Below are positions 33,029 through 41,159 of a DNA stretch of 49,596 bases, piece by piece. The first letter of the stretch is position 1, and the number at the start of each line of letters is the position of its first letter. Below the pieces are notes generated by a model. It did no database searches. It saw nothing but the letters and a program-made list of their open reading frames with translations, and had not been told where the DNA came from. Source of the DNA: an uncultured Ruminococcus sp. Its GTDB lineage: Bacteria > Bacillota > Clostridia > Oscillospirales > Acutalibacteraceae. The stretch spans positions 113,177 to 162,772 of the forward strand of contig CADBZY010000006.1 of assembly GCA_902799245.1 (NCBI GenBank), given 5' to 3'. A program made the translations under genes and the position numbers.

Positions 33029-34775
33029 AAATCACCGTGCCGTTCGGCGAAATTGTCTCGCCGTCATACAGCCGGCTGAACAGCACCTTTTCTTGCGGGG
33101 TAAATGAAAAATCCTCATTGCCGCAGTTCAGGCAAACGCCGATTGCTTTGTCCGTGCTTTCATCCCGTCTGAGATACTGCAATACTCTGGGGTTTTCCGC
33201 GTGATGAATGAATTCCATCAAAGAGCCTTTGAGCGGCTGACATTCGTGCCGCAGCTTAATTAAACTGCTGACTTCACCGAATATCTGGGAATACTTACCG
33301 CTGTCGATCTCGTCCCATGGCATACAGCTTCGGTTTTCCCAATCCTCCCTGCCTCTGATGGCTATCTCGGTACCGTAATAGATGCATGGTGTGCCGGGCA
33401 GGGTGAACAGCATGGTCAGCTTTTGCAGCAGCAGGTCGGTGTTGCCCTTGCATTCCTCGGAAATGCGTTTGGTGTCGTGCGTGTCAATGAAATTGAAAAG
33501 CACCTCGGTGATCTGCTCCGGGTACATCGCGCGGCAGGCGTTGAGCGAGTGCATGAAGTCCACCGAAGAAAGCGTCCTTTCACGCTCGAAATTGTTCACG
33601 CAGTCGTAGGCTGGATAATTCATCACGGAGTCGTATTCGTCGCCCTCCAGCCACGGCATGGAGTCGAACCATATTTCACCCAGCAGGAAAAGCTCCGGCT
33701 TAATGGCCTTGAGTGTGCGTCTGAGCTCCCGCAGGAAGGTGTGTGAGATCTCGTCGCCCACATCGAAGCGAATGCCGTCCACATCCCAGTCTTTCACCCA
33801 ATGGGAACACACATCGCAGAAGTATCGTATTACTTCGGGGTTGTTGGTGTTGAGCTTCGGCATGAGTCCCACGAAGGAAAATGTAAAATACCTGCCGTCG
33901 GCGGTGTCAAAGCGCGACGGATTGAGATCGTCGCTGTTGAGGAAGAACCAATCGCTGTATTTTGAATTCCTGCCGTTTTGCAGCACGTCCTTCCACGCGA
34001 AGAATTCCGTGCCGCAGTGATTGAAAACACCGTCGAGCATAATGCGGATTCCCAGCGAATGTGCCTGCCTGACAAGTTCCTTCATGTCCTCCTCGGTGCC
34101 AAGCGTTGGGTCGATCAGACCGTAATCAAAGGTATTGTAGCGGTGGTAGCTGTCCGAAAGGAATATCGGGGTGAAGTAAATTCCGTTGATGCCAAGCTCA
34201 TGCAGATACGGAAGCCGCTGCGTAATGCCTTTTAAATCCCCGCCGTAGAATTCGCCGTGAATGCCTCGTTTCGGCCGGATGAATTTACCCCATTTCACAA
34301 ACCTCTTGTCTGGCTCTCCTGCGCGGCAGAAGCGGTCGGGCATGATCTGGTACCACACGGTATCCTTCACCCATGACGGCGGAGAGATAACGTCCGAAGG
34401 ATTCATCCACGGCAGTTTAAAGGCCTGCTTGGAGGTCTTGTCTGGCTTTTTCGGGTCGCAGATTTTTTCATCATATACCAAAAGGCTTTCATTTCCGGCG
34501 GTCACTTCAAAGTAGTATTGCAGACGTTTGTAGGGCGGCTGTGTTCTGTACTCCCAGACGAGATGGTTCTCCAGTTCCATGGAAAGCGTCATGGGATGCT
34601 TGGTGCCGTCCCAGCTCTCCTGTCTTCTCAGCCAGTGAATGAACGGGTCGTCACAGATGATGTACGCCTGCTCTACATCCCTTCCCGTGCGAAGACGGAC
34701 AACCGCCGTATCTTTGTCAGCGGAATAGCACATATCCACCGTGCTTCTGTGTCTGATCGCGGAAGTGTTTATCAT
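33012..34775 (-). CDS. Neopullulanase/cyclomaltodextrinase-type alpha-amylase (GH13)
   Basis: 587 residues from the ATG at 34775 (AGAGGTGGC upstream). N-terminal CBM34-like domain (about 1-120), then the GH13 barrel from WYQIMPDRF. Catalytic set: nucleophile Asp in DGIRFDVGDE, acid/base Glu in LLGEIWFD, third Asp in FIDTHDTKR; calcium-type DGVFNHCG is present. The MPDRF motif and CBM34-like start point to the GH13_20 group that cleaves cyclodextrins, pullulan or maltooligosaccharides. No signal peptide, so it is intracellular, acting on imported maltodextrins. No transport genes lie nearby. Confidence 0.94.
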   Translation of the reverse strand: MINTSAIRHRSTVDMCYSADKDTAVVRLRTGRDVEQAYIICDDPFIHWLRRQESWDGTKHPMTLSMELENHLVWEYRTQPPYKRLQYYFEVTAGNESLLVYDEKICDPKKPDKTSKQAFKLPWMNPSDVISPPSWVKDTVWYQIMPDRFCRAGEPDKRFVKWGKFIRPKRGIHGEFYGGDLKGITQRLPYLHELGINGIYFTPIFLSDSYHRYNTFDYGLIDPTLGTEEDMKELVRQAHSLGIRIMLDGVFNHCGTEFFAWKDVLQNGRNSKYSDWFFLNSDDLNPSRFDTADGRYFTFSFVGLMPKLNTNNPEVIRYFCDVCSHWVKDWDVDGIRFDVGDEISHTFLRELRRTLKAIKPELFLLGEIWFDSMPWLEGDEYDSVMNYPAYDCVNNFERERTLSSVDFMHSLNACRAMYPEQITEVLFNFIDTHDTKRISEECKGNTDLLLQKLTMLFTLPGTPCIYYGTEIAIRGREDWENRSCMPWDEIDSGKYSQIFGEVSSLIKLRHECQPLKGSLMEFIHHAENPRVLQYLRRDESTDKAIGVCLNCGNEDFSFTPQEKVLFSRLYDGETISPNGTVIYEFGK

Positions 34776-34794
34776 AACAGCCACCTCTTTTATA

Positions 34795-35241
34795 TTATTT
34801 TTCCGGCTTGAATGACCGCATGATCGGCAGTCCGAACGCAAAACAGACCAAAGCGCCGACAGCCATCATAATCTGCGAGGCCAAACACATACCGGTTTCA
34901 TATTGCAATAATACATCAATTACAGCCGAAACGCCGGTAAGCAAAAAACCTGCCAGTGCGCCGTAAATCACAAATCCGAAGCCGAATAGCAGATCGCGCT
35001 TGCTTATCGTGCGGCTTAATTTGCGGATTCTTTGGGAAATAATCCCAATGATTCCGATCATGACAGCAAGTACGGCCAGACAGTTCAGCAGGAAGGTGAC
35101 AGAGAGAATCACCGTTCCCAGCCCGTCAGCGCCGTTGATCAGATACAGCGCAAAGCCGACGAAATAGGCTATCCAGCCCAAGTCAGACAGCAGCCCTAAA
35201 GTCAGCCACTTTTTATCCGAAATAGTTGAAGTGTATTTCAT
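34795..35241 (-). CDS. Four-helix membrane protein, unknown
   Basis: 148 residues with four predicted membrane segments and a basic loop (RIRKLSRTISKRD) between the second and third. No family recognised. ATG at 35241 with CGGAGG. It precedes the amylase gene by 19 bases and may share its transcript. Confidence 0.75.
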   Translation of the reverse strand: MKYTSTISDKKWLTLGLLSDLGWIAYFVGFALYLINGADGLGTVILSVTFLLNCLAVLAVMIGIIGIISQRIRKLSRTISKRDLLFGFGFVIYGALAGFLLTGVSAVIDVLLQYETGMCLASQIMMAVGALVCFAFGLPIMRSFKPEK

Positions 35242-35261
35242 TATCAGAAAAACCTCCGTTT

Positions 35262-36071
35262 CTATGCGTTTCTTAATTTACCGTAAGCATCTCTGATAAC
35301 GCCGCCGGAAAGAAGATGCTTTTTGACATTTCTCTGTAAGGAAGTGTATTCTGGCAACGAAGCATAATCCGCTGATTTTGTCTGATACAGCCATTCGAGA
35401 AAATCCGTACCCACTTCACCCTCATCGAAGATATCAAAACGCGCCTGAAATCGGACGATATTGGAGTTTTCATTCAGCATTCCTTTGAGCTGACCGTCCA
35501 AAAGCCAAGAGTGACAGCGGTATTCCGCGTTCGTCAATTCTGGATAATATGCCTCAAAAAACTCTTTGGCGCTTTGCAACGACCTGTCAACGGCAGCCGG
35601 AGAGAGATCCGCGTCGGAAGGTATATGCATTCCGATGACAACGCGGTCTGCGAGATGCTTCCTTTCATATTCCAGCTCACCGATTCTGAAAAGGTGTCCG
35701 CCAGCCTGCCGGGTCGTCCACCAGTATCGGTCAAAATACAGCCTGTCAGTCATGCGGAAGGTTTCGTCAATGAATCTGGTATAACACTTCATGGTGTCAA
35801 AATAAATGTCGTCGCCAATGCCCTTTTGCCTGTAAAGCTCATACAAATCAGCCGACGCTTTCAGCATACAGGCAAGAATTTTAACACTGTCGGGGTCATC
35901 GCAAAGCTGAGTCCGCAATTCTTCCAGCGTCTCCGGCATCTTTTCGTAGCACCTGAACCCCGTCAGCAGATGATCGACTGAAGCAAAATCAAATTCATCC
36001 GAGAACGCAAGGACACGGGCTTTGACGGACGGCTGAAGGTTGATTCTCTCGCATAAAGTCGGAATGTTCAT
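35262..36071 (-). CDS. GNAT-like two-domain acyltransferase (NAT_N / GNAT_C type)
   Basis: 269 residues from the ATG at 36071. The helical N-terminal part and the C-terminal part with RYWWTTRQAGGHLFRIGELEYE, GMHIPSDADL, and a later YRCHSWLLD segment resemble the family annotated as acyltransferase with NAT_N and GNAT-like C-terminal domains in Firmicutes. Substrate unknown. It follows argD by 25 bases, so co-transcription with arginine genes is possible. An in-frame upstream start would run into argD and has no ribosome site. Confidence 0.75.
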   Translation of the reverse strand: MNIPTLCERINLQPSVKARVLAFSDEFDFASVDHLLTGFRCYEKMPETLEELRTQLCDDPDSVKILACMLKASADLYELYRQKGIGDDIYFDTMKCYTRFIDETFRMTDRLYFDRYWWTTRQAGGHLFRIGELEYERKHLADRVVIGMHIPSDADLSPAAVDRSLQSAKEFFEAYYPELTNAEYRCHSWLLDGQLKGMLNENSNIVRFQARFDIFDEGEVGTDFLEWLYQTKSADYASLPEYTSLQRNVKKHLLSGGVIRDAYGKLRNA

Positions 36072-36096
36072 ATCGCAATCACCGCAAATAATCAGA

Positions 36097-37278
36097 TCAG
36101 TTATCCTGTAAAACCTGCCGCAGAATCTCCATGCCAGCGTCGATCTGCTCATAGCTGATGGTAAGCGGCGGCAGGCAGCGCAGCTTGGTCTTGGCGGTCA
36201 GCACCAGCAATCCCTTTGCAAGCGCCGCTTTCAGCACATCCGAAGCTGCAATACCGTCCAGCTCCGCGCCGAGCATCAGCCCTAAACCGCTGACGCTTTT
36301 TACCTTCGGCAGAGACGCAAGCGACTTCCGGAAGTAGTCTGCTTTTTTCTCCAATTCCGCCATAAATGCCGGGTCGGACAGTCTTTTCAGCACCACCAGA
36401 CCGCCGGCGCAGACAACGGGATTCCCGCCGAAGGTGGAGCCATGTGTGCCGGGAGTGAGAACCTGCGCGTATTCGCCCCTTGTCATACAAACGCCTATCG
36501 GCAGACCTCCGCCGAGTCCCTTGGCGAGGGTCACAATGTCGGGCTTCACGTTGAAGTATTCCGCGGCGAGCAGCTTTGCCGTCCGTCCCATGCCGGTCTG
36601 CACTTCGTCCGAGATCGTCGCAAGATCGTGCTGCTTTGCAAGAGCGAAGATTTCATCCACAAAGCTCTGCTCCAGCACATTCACGCCGCCTTCGCCCTGA
36701 ATGAATTCAAACATGATGGCGCAGACAGTGGGGTCAATGGCTTCACGGAGCGCCTGTATGTTGTTGGCTTCTACATATTTAAATCCTGGCGTGAAGGGGA
36801 AGAAATAATTGTGGAAATGCTCCTGTCCGGTGGCGGAAAGAGTCGTGACCGTCCTGCCGTGGAAGGAATTGACAAGGGTGATGATGGTCGTGCGGTTTTG
36901 GTCGCCGTACTTGTCAAAAGAACGCTTGCGGGCGATTTTGATAGCACATTCATTGGCTTCCGCGCCGCTGTTGCCGAAGAAAATTTTATCCGTGCCGGTC
37001 ATTTCGGTGAGCTTTGCGGCAAATTCCGCGACGGTGGAATTGTAGTAGTAATTGGAAACATGCTGCACTTTGTGCGCCTGCGCGCTCACGGCGTCAGCCC
37101 ATTCGCTGTCGGCATAGCCAAGGGAATTGGTGCCGATGCCGCTACCAAAGTCGATGAATGTCTTTCCATCCGCGTCTGTGCCCTGTGTGCCGCCGCCGGA
37201 TTCCAAAGCAAGGTCAAGTCTTCCGTAGCTGCTCACCACGGCGCTGTTGTATTGTTCTATGATTTGTTTTGAATTCAT
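36097..37278 (-). CDS. argD: Acetylornithine aminotransferase
   Basis: 393 residues, a class-III PLP aminotransferase that converts N-acetylglutamate semialdehyde to N-acetylornithine. Phosphate-binding FGNSGAEANECAIK, ISDEVQTGMGRTAK with the Asp that contacts the cofactor ring, and the PLP lysine in TLAKGLGGGLPIG (about residue 245). Acetylornithine rather than ornithine use is inferred from its arg context. ATG at 37278 with GGAG. The only -10-like hexamer upstream is TATAAT at 37314-37319, with no good -35. Confidence 0.95.
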   Translation of the reverse strand: MNSKQIIEQYNSAVVSSYGRLDLALESGGGTQGTDADGKTFIDFGSGIGTNSLGYADSEWADAVSAQAHKVQHVSNYYYNSTVAEFAAKLTEMTGTDKIFFGNSGAEANECAIKIARKRSFDKYGDQNRTTIITLVNSFHGRTVTTLSATGQEHFHNYFFPFTPGFKYVEANNIQALREAIDPTVCAIMFEFIQGEGGVNVLEQSFVDEIFALAKQHDLATISDEVQTGMGRTAKLLAAEYFNVKPDIVTLAKGLGGGLPIGVCMTRGEYAQVLTPGTHGSTFGGNPVVCAGGLVVLKRLSDPAFMAELEKKADYFRKSLASLPKVKSVSGLGLMLGAELDGIAASDVLKAALAKGLLVLTAKTKLRCLPPLTISYEQIDAGMEILRQVLQDN

Positions 37279-37348
37279 GATTTATTTCACTCCGAAAAAT
37301 AGTAAAATTTACGATTATATTAACCTATAACTAAAGTATAACAGAATA

Positions 37349-37378
37349 TTGACAAATGGCAAGGGGGTATGCTATAAT
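37349..37378 (+). promoter_or_regulatory. Promoter of the antisense small RNA
   Basis: -35 TTGACA (37349-37354), 18-base spacer, -10 TATAAT (37373-37378), both perfect hexamers. It faces into the toxin gene and there is no open reading frame of note before the terminator, so the product is probably an RNA. Confidence 0.88.
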
Positions 37379-37384
37379 AAAAAT

Positions 37385-37482
37385 GCAAACAGAGTGTCCG
37401 GCAAACAGACGGCGCTCCGACGATAAGTTATTTAATAAAGAAATAACCGCAAGTTGGTAGCTGGGCGGTTATTTCTTTTTTT
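37385..37482 (+). ncRNA. Candidate antitoxin small RNA of a type I system
   Basis: About 98 bases from the inferred start to the end of a T tract. The 3' third is the terminator hairpin shared with the toxin mRNA, so the two transcripts would be complementary over roughly 40-45 bases that include the last toxin codon and stop. The 5' part (acagagtgtccg ... cggcgctccg) repeats the start of the toxin mRNA in the same sense, i.e. as inverted repeats in DNA (37389-37419 against 37671-37726). The arrangement resembles RatA/TxpA and the Fst par locus. No experimental support. Confidence 0.7.
37438..37482. terminator. Bidirectional terminator shared by toxin mRNA and antisense RNA
   Basis: 13-bp perfect stem (37438-37450 with 37465-37477) with 14-base loop; seven T follow on the plus strand and a weaker T-rich tract on the minus strand. 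The toxin stop codon lies inside the stem. Confidence 0.92.
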
Positions 37483-37570
37483 CATCAAAGTACGTCATAA
37501 ATGCTATTACCAGTGTGATGACCTCCACGAGCACAGCCGTGAACATCAGCATATCCTGATATGTAACCAT
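37469..37570 (-). CDS. Holin-like type I toxin peptide (33 residues)
   Basis: A 33-codon frame, ATG at 37570, stop TAA. The peptide has a short N-terminus (MVTYQDMLMF), one membrane helix rich in Val/Leu/Ile (about 9-26) and a charged tail DEKKK, the layout of the small putative holin-like toxins and of TxpA/Fst-type toxins, which insert in the membrane. The ribosome site (37576-37584, minus strand GGAGGTGAT) is a perfect match to 16S, six bases from the ATG, yet sits in a 13-bp hairpin. A perfect promoter lies about 170 bases upstream and an antisense RNA converges. Family call from pattern only. Confidence 0.8.
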   Translation of the reverse strand: MVTYQDMLMFTAVLVEVITLVIAFMTYFDEKKK

Positions 37571-37575
37571 GTGAC

Positions 37576-37617
37576 ATCACCTCCGATATTCCGCTTTTCA
37601 CCACGGAAGTACCGGAG
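37576..37617 (-). promoter_or_regulatory. Hairpin sequestering the toxin ribosome-binding site
   Basis: On the transcript, ctccggta/ttccg pairs with cggaa/tatcggag: a 13-bp stem with one bulge and one G-U pair, 10-base loop (37581-37617). The CGGAG of the Shine-Dalgarno is in the stem. A second ctccg/cggag pair further up the leader (37642-37646 with 37671-37675) allows alternative folds. Type I toxin mRNAs are commonly held inactive this way. Confidence 0.8.
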
Positions 37618-37737
37618 TATGAAATGAAAAAAAAATTTCGCCTCCGATCTTCCTGATGGATGAAAAAAACCGGAGCGCCGCCTTTTTGTCTATTTGTTTA
37701 TTCAAACGAGAATCGGACAACTCTGTCTGCGTATTCA

Positions 37738-37766
37738 ATTATATCACATATTTGCCCGGATGTCAA
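37738..37766 (-). promoter_or_regulatory. Perfect-consensus promoter of the toxin gene
   Basis: Minus strand: -35 TTGACA (37761-37766), 17 bases, -10 TATAAT (37738-37743) with TG extension. It yields a leader of about 160 bases before the toxin ATG. Confidence 0.93.
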
Positions 37767-37777
37767 TTGTGTAAAAA

Positions 37778-38605
37778 TCAACCGCAGTCCCAGTTGTACA
37801 GCACATCGCTGAAATCAAGGCGTTTGAGCGCCTCGCGGTTGATGAAGAAATTGCCGACGCCGGCGTCTCCCCACATCACGCCGATTCCCTTTCTCATGTC
37901 AGTGTCAAGCTGGAAAAGAAGCGTATCATACCGGGAAGATTCTTCGCTGCGCGGGTCGAACTGGGTGAAATAGGGGTAGCCGTCCACCTTACTGCAAAGT
38001 TTGGTAATCTCATGGGATTCGTCAAAAATCGCGTCATACAGTTCGGTGTCAATATCGAAAAAATCCTCCGCCGCATCTTCTGGAAATGTCTCATTCCAGC
38101 GCTTCAAAAACATTCGCTCATAGCGGTAGTCGCCCGTGGTCAGTCCCTCCTGCGACAGCGAAAAGTTCATTTTGCACTCATGATCCACAGGTGAAAATTC
38201 CGCTTTTTGCTGATCGGCATATATCGCGGCAATGGCGGAAGGGTCTACCGTACGGTCGATTTCCGGGTAATAAATGACCTTCCAGTCCTCCTGCGGCGAC
38301 GGAACGGTAAAAGTGCAGCCGTAAAGATCGTCGTCGCTGATGAAGAATTGCAGCATTCCCTTGTGCGGAAAATCGGACAATTCAGAAAGATCCTCGCAAT
38401 TGATCTGCGCGAGAAGGTAGAGCTTTTTTCCCTTGGGATCCACCGGGGGCTTTGCGCCCTGTGGAAGATAGGGCAATCCGCCCACCTTGCTGTCGAAGAT
38501 GCCGCAGGGTTCGTCGGAAATACGCATATTCGCGCACGGTATGATGGTACTTTGGATAATCTCTTCCCTGAACTGAGCGGCTATATCATTTCTGGATTCA
38601 GCCAT
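37778..38605 (-). CDS. YwqG-like DUF1963 protein
   Basis: 275 residues from the ATG at 38605 (GGGAGG upstream). The pattern SKVGGLPYLP, then KLYLLAQINCEDL, KGMLQFFISDDDLYG, a long variable part, and VDGYPYFTQFDPR, LLFQLDTD, MWGDAGVGNFFI is the DUF1963 (YwqG) fold. No biochemical function is known; members often lie near polymorphic-toxin or ricin-related genes, but none is visible here. It lies 26 bases downstream of argB and ends just before the toxin promoter. Confidence 0.92.
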   Translation of the reverse strand: MAESRNDIAAQFREEIIQSTIIPCANMRISDEPCGIFDSKVGGLPYLPQGAKPPVDPKGKKLYLLAQINCEDLSELSDFPHKGMLQFFISDDDLYGCTFTVPSPQEDWKVIYYPEIDRTVDPSAIAAIYADQQKAEFSPVDHECKMNFSLSQEGLTTGDYRYERMFLKRWNETFPEDAAEDFFDIDTELYDAIFDESHEITKLCSKVDGYPYFTQFDPRSEESSRYDTLLFQLDTDMRKGIGVMWGDAGVGNFFINREALKRLDFSDVLYNWDCG

Positions 38606-38631
38606 ATAAAAATACCTCCCTGGAAAAAGTA

Positions 38632-39522
38632 TCAATAGAACATGGTTCCGATGCCCTGATCGGTGAACATTTCAATGAGAATCGAGTGCGGAATTCTGCC
38701 GTCGATGATGTGCGCACGGCCTACACCCTGACGGACAGCTTCCACACAGCAGTCTATTTTGGGAATCATGCCGCCGGAGATAATGCCCTGTTTTTTGAGC
38801 AGCGGCACTTCGCTCACATTTACCACCGGAATGAGGGTGTTTTCGTCGTCCTTGTCAGCAAGAAGTCCGGCAATGTCGGTCATGAGAATCAGCTTGCTGG
38901 CTTTGAGCTTGGCGGCAATCTGTGCCGCGGCGGTGTCGGCGTTGATATTGTAAACATCGCCGCCGTAGCCGCCCGCAACGGTGCTGACAACGGGCGTGTA
39001 GCCCTTGTCGATGGCATCCTGAATCACGTCCGTGTTGACTTCCACAATCTCACCCACAAAGCCGAGATCGTCCTTCTTCATCAGCTTTTCCGCCATGAGC
39101 ATACGTCCGTCCAGACCGCAAAGACCCAGTGCTTTGCCGCTGTGCTGCATGAGGTGCTGCACAAGGCTCTTATTCACTTTTCCGGCGAGAACCATCTGCA
39201 CGATGTCCATTGTTTCCTCATCGGTGTAGCGCATACCGTTAATGAACTTGCTCTCCTTGCCGATTTTGTCGAGCATGGCGTTGATCTCAGGGCCGCCGCC
39301 GTGTACAAGCACGGTATTGATGCCTACCAATTGAAGCAGCACGATGTCGCTCATGACCGCCTGTTTGAGTTCCTCGCTGAGCATGGCGTTGCCGCCGTAT
39401 TTGACGACGATGGTCTTGCCTGACCACTTCTGGATATATGGCAGCGCCTGAATCAGCACATTTGCTCTGTCCTCGGTGGAAATATTGGACTTGGTTTTTT
39501 CGGTATGTTCAATTTCTGTCAT
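38632..39522 (-). CDS. argB: Acetylglutamate kinase
   Basis: 296 residues from the ATG at 39522 (GGGAG upstream); the frame continues upstream but into AT repeats. Phosphorylates N-acetylglutamate. KYGGNAM (phosphate-binding, with Lys), HGGGPEIN (substrate Gly loop), and the C-terminal GGMIPKIDCCVEAVRQGVG segment are present. Many enzymes of the ArgJ-cycle type are inhibited by arginine through an N-terminal helix; the N-terminal ENVLIQALPYIQ-like helix here (RANVLIQALPYIQKW) is compatible. An 8-bp hairpin (39568-39589) lies upstream. Confidence 0.96.
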   Translation of the reverse strand: MTEIEHTEKTKSNISTEDRANVLIQALPYIQKWSGKTIVVKYGGNAMLSEELKQAVMSDIVLLQLVGINTVLVHGGGPEINAMLDKIGKESKFINGMRYTDEETMDIVQMVLAGKVNKSLVQHLMQHSGKALGLCGLDGRMLMAEKLMKKDDLGFVGEIVEVNTDVIQDAIDKGYTPVVSTVAGGYGGDVYNINADTAAAQIAAKLKASKLILMTDIAGLLADKDDENTLIPVVNVSEVPLLKKQGIISGGMIPKIDCCVEAVRQGVGRAHIIDGRIPHSILIEMFTDQGIGTMFY

Positions 39523-39617
39523 GGTGAGATTACTCCCTTTTATTATGATGATAATATATATATATACGCGCCCGGAATTCGCCGGACGCATTATTTTTCG
39601 GTCAAATCAAAATTAAT

Positions 39618-40013
39618 TCAGCCGTGAAGCTGCCTGTGTTCCTCGGCAAGTTCTTTGTATAACTGCGCGGCACTCCACGCCATATTGTGCGGCGTGACGG
39701 TAGCTTTCAGCCACACCGGAGGAATTCCGGCTTCGCGGTAGGCTTTGAGAAAAGCGTCCAGCTCGTCCGGCTTGAATCCACACATTACCATCATTTCCTG
39801 CGAGAAGTCCTCTCCGCGATAGGGCTCATTGGTCAGCCGGTAAATAGGAATTCCAGCCAGAGCGCCGATGCTCTCGCCGTACTGCGGACGGTATATTCTG
39901 ACAAGCTTCACGTTGAGATTGCCGCAAAGCGTGCGGATCAGTGAGACTTTGGATTCGTCCATGTTGAACAGGAGCAGTTTTTTATTTGAATTCTGCACGT
40001 TGTCACACTCCAT
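39618..40013 (-). CDS. DUF3783-like small protein
   Basis: 131 residues from the ATG at 40013; an in-frame TTG at 40034 would overlap the preceding gene. The segments LLLFNMDESKVSLIRTLCGNLNVKL and MVMCGFKPDELDAFLKAYRE with a TPHNMAWSAAQLYKELAEE tail fit DUF3783, a short Firmicutes family without known role. The ribosome site is weak, so expression probably depends on coupling to the methyltransferase-like gene 10 bases upstream. Confidence 0.8.
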   Translation of the reverse strand: MECDNVQNSNKKLLLFNMDESKVSLIRTLCGNLNVKLVRIYRPQYGESIGALAGIPIYRLTNEPYRGEDFSQEMMVMCGFKPDELDAFLKAYREAGIPPVWLKATVTPHNMAWSAAQLYKELAEEHRQLHG

Positions 40014-40023
40014 TACAAGACAA

Positions 40024-40506
40024 TTACCACACAAACGGAATCAGCCTGCGGGTCTTCTTTTTATAGTCCCTGTAAGCGTCGCCGAAGTCATTTTCCAGAC
40101 GCTTTTCTTCCCTGCTGACCTGTACCGCCATAATAGCAAAAAACGAAGCGAAAATGGCAGCCGCCTGCCATGTATGCAGGCAGACAACGATTCCGGCGTA
40201 ATAGATGAACACGCCCAAAAGCATGGGATTGCGGCAGTTTTTATACGGTCCGTCTGTCATCAGATGCTTTGTTCGCGGCGCTATCTCGTGATTGAAGGCG
40301 TCCATAGGGTTGCCCTTGCCGACCCGCTTCATATGCACAATGGACCAGACACTGAGAGCCATTCCGACCGGAGCTGTTATCAGGGGGCAGATAAGCCACA
40401 GCACCCCCTGAATCACACATCCCGAAGCCATCCACATCAGCAGGGGAATGAGAAGCACAAACACGGCAAATCCCAGAAGATAGCCGAATATATTTCTGAA
40501 TCTCAC
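40024..40506 (-). CDS. Isoprenylcysteine carboxyl methyltransferase-family membrane protein
   Basis: 160 residues, GTG start with AAGGAG upstream. Four membrane helices. The C-terminal half has the ICMT/PEMT signature: TDGPYKNCRNPMLLG, then EEKRLENDFGDAYRDYKKKTRRLIP, which form the SAM-binding pocket in this group. Bacterial members methylate unknown lipids or proteins. It leads the DUF3783 gene. Confidence 0.9.
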   Translation of the reverse strand: MRFRNIFGYLLGFAVFVLLIPLLMWMASGCVIQGVLWLICPLITAPVGMALSVWSIVHMKRVGKGNPMDAFNHEIAPRTKHLMTDGPYKNCRNPMLLGVFIYYAGIVVCLHTWQAAAIFASFFAIMAVQVSREEKRLENDFGDAYRDYKKKTRRLIPFVW

Positions 40507-40550
40507 GGTTCCTTCTCCTTATACGAATGATGATTTGGTAATGAATAATA

Positions 40551-41159
40551 CTATTCCTCTGTCAATGCACACATCATACAATCGGCTAAATTCCCGCATA
40601 TTTCCGTGGCAAATATTTTTCTCAAAAGCGATTCGATCTTTGTTCTTGCCGCCTCTATGTCGCTTTGTATCTGAAAATCCAGCTTTGTCATTGGAAGAAG
40701 CAGGAAATAGAGCGCTTCCCCATGCGAAACATTCAATAATTTTTCTATAGCATCATAGGACAACGGACACCATATGGCATTATGCGGACCGGTACAGCCG
40801 ATTTCAGTTTCATTGATGAAATAAACCGTGTCCCCCGGGTGAAATTCTATTTTTAGAGTCTGCTCTTCGTCAAGCGCGGCAATCAGTGTTGTCGGCTCCT
40901 CCAAATATCCGTCAGATGTTTCAAAAATATCCTCACGATATCCGGTAAAATTATGCCACCACTCATAATAATCGCTTAGATCGGGATAGTTTGCTTCTAT
41001 CACATCGGCAACCGAGCAGTCTTTCTGTTCGTTGTATGCATTCTGCCATTCAGCAAGAAAAAAGCATGTCCAGAAACGCTTGTTATCTAATCCAACATCG
41101 TTCATACTGATTCTTTTCAAAGAGCAACACTTCCCCTTATCTCCTACATACTTACACAC
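40551..41159 (-). CDS. Soluble hypothetical protein, unknown
   Basis: 202 residues if the GTG at 41159 is used, which overlaps the upstream gene's stop (GTGTAA); 184 residues from an ATG at 41105 without a clear ribosome site. TrpTrp-rich acidic N-terminal part (YYEWWHNFTGY) and a GCTGPHNAIWCPLSYDAIE segment; it looks like immunity-type or single-domain accessory proteins, but I can name no family. The GTG start would couple it to the membrane protein upstream. Confidence 0.65.
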   Translation of the reverse strand: MCKYVGDKGKCCSLKRISMNDVGLDNKRFWTCFFLAEWQNAYNEQKDCSVADVIEANYPDLSDYYEWWHNFTGYREDIFETSDGYLEEPTTLIAALDEEQTLKIEFHPGDTVYFINETEIGCTGPHNAIWCPLSYDAIEKLLNVSHGEALYFLLLPMTKLDFQIQSDIEAARTKIESLLRKIFATEICGNLADCMMCALTEE

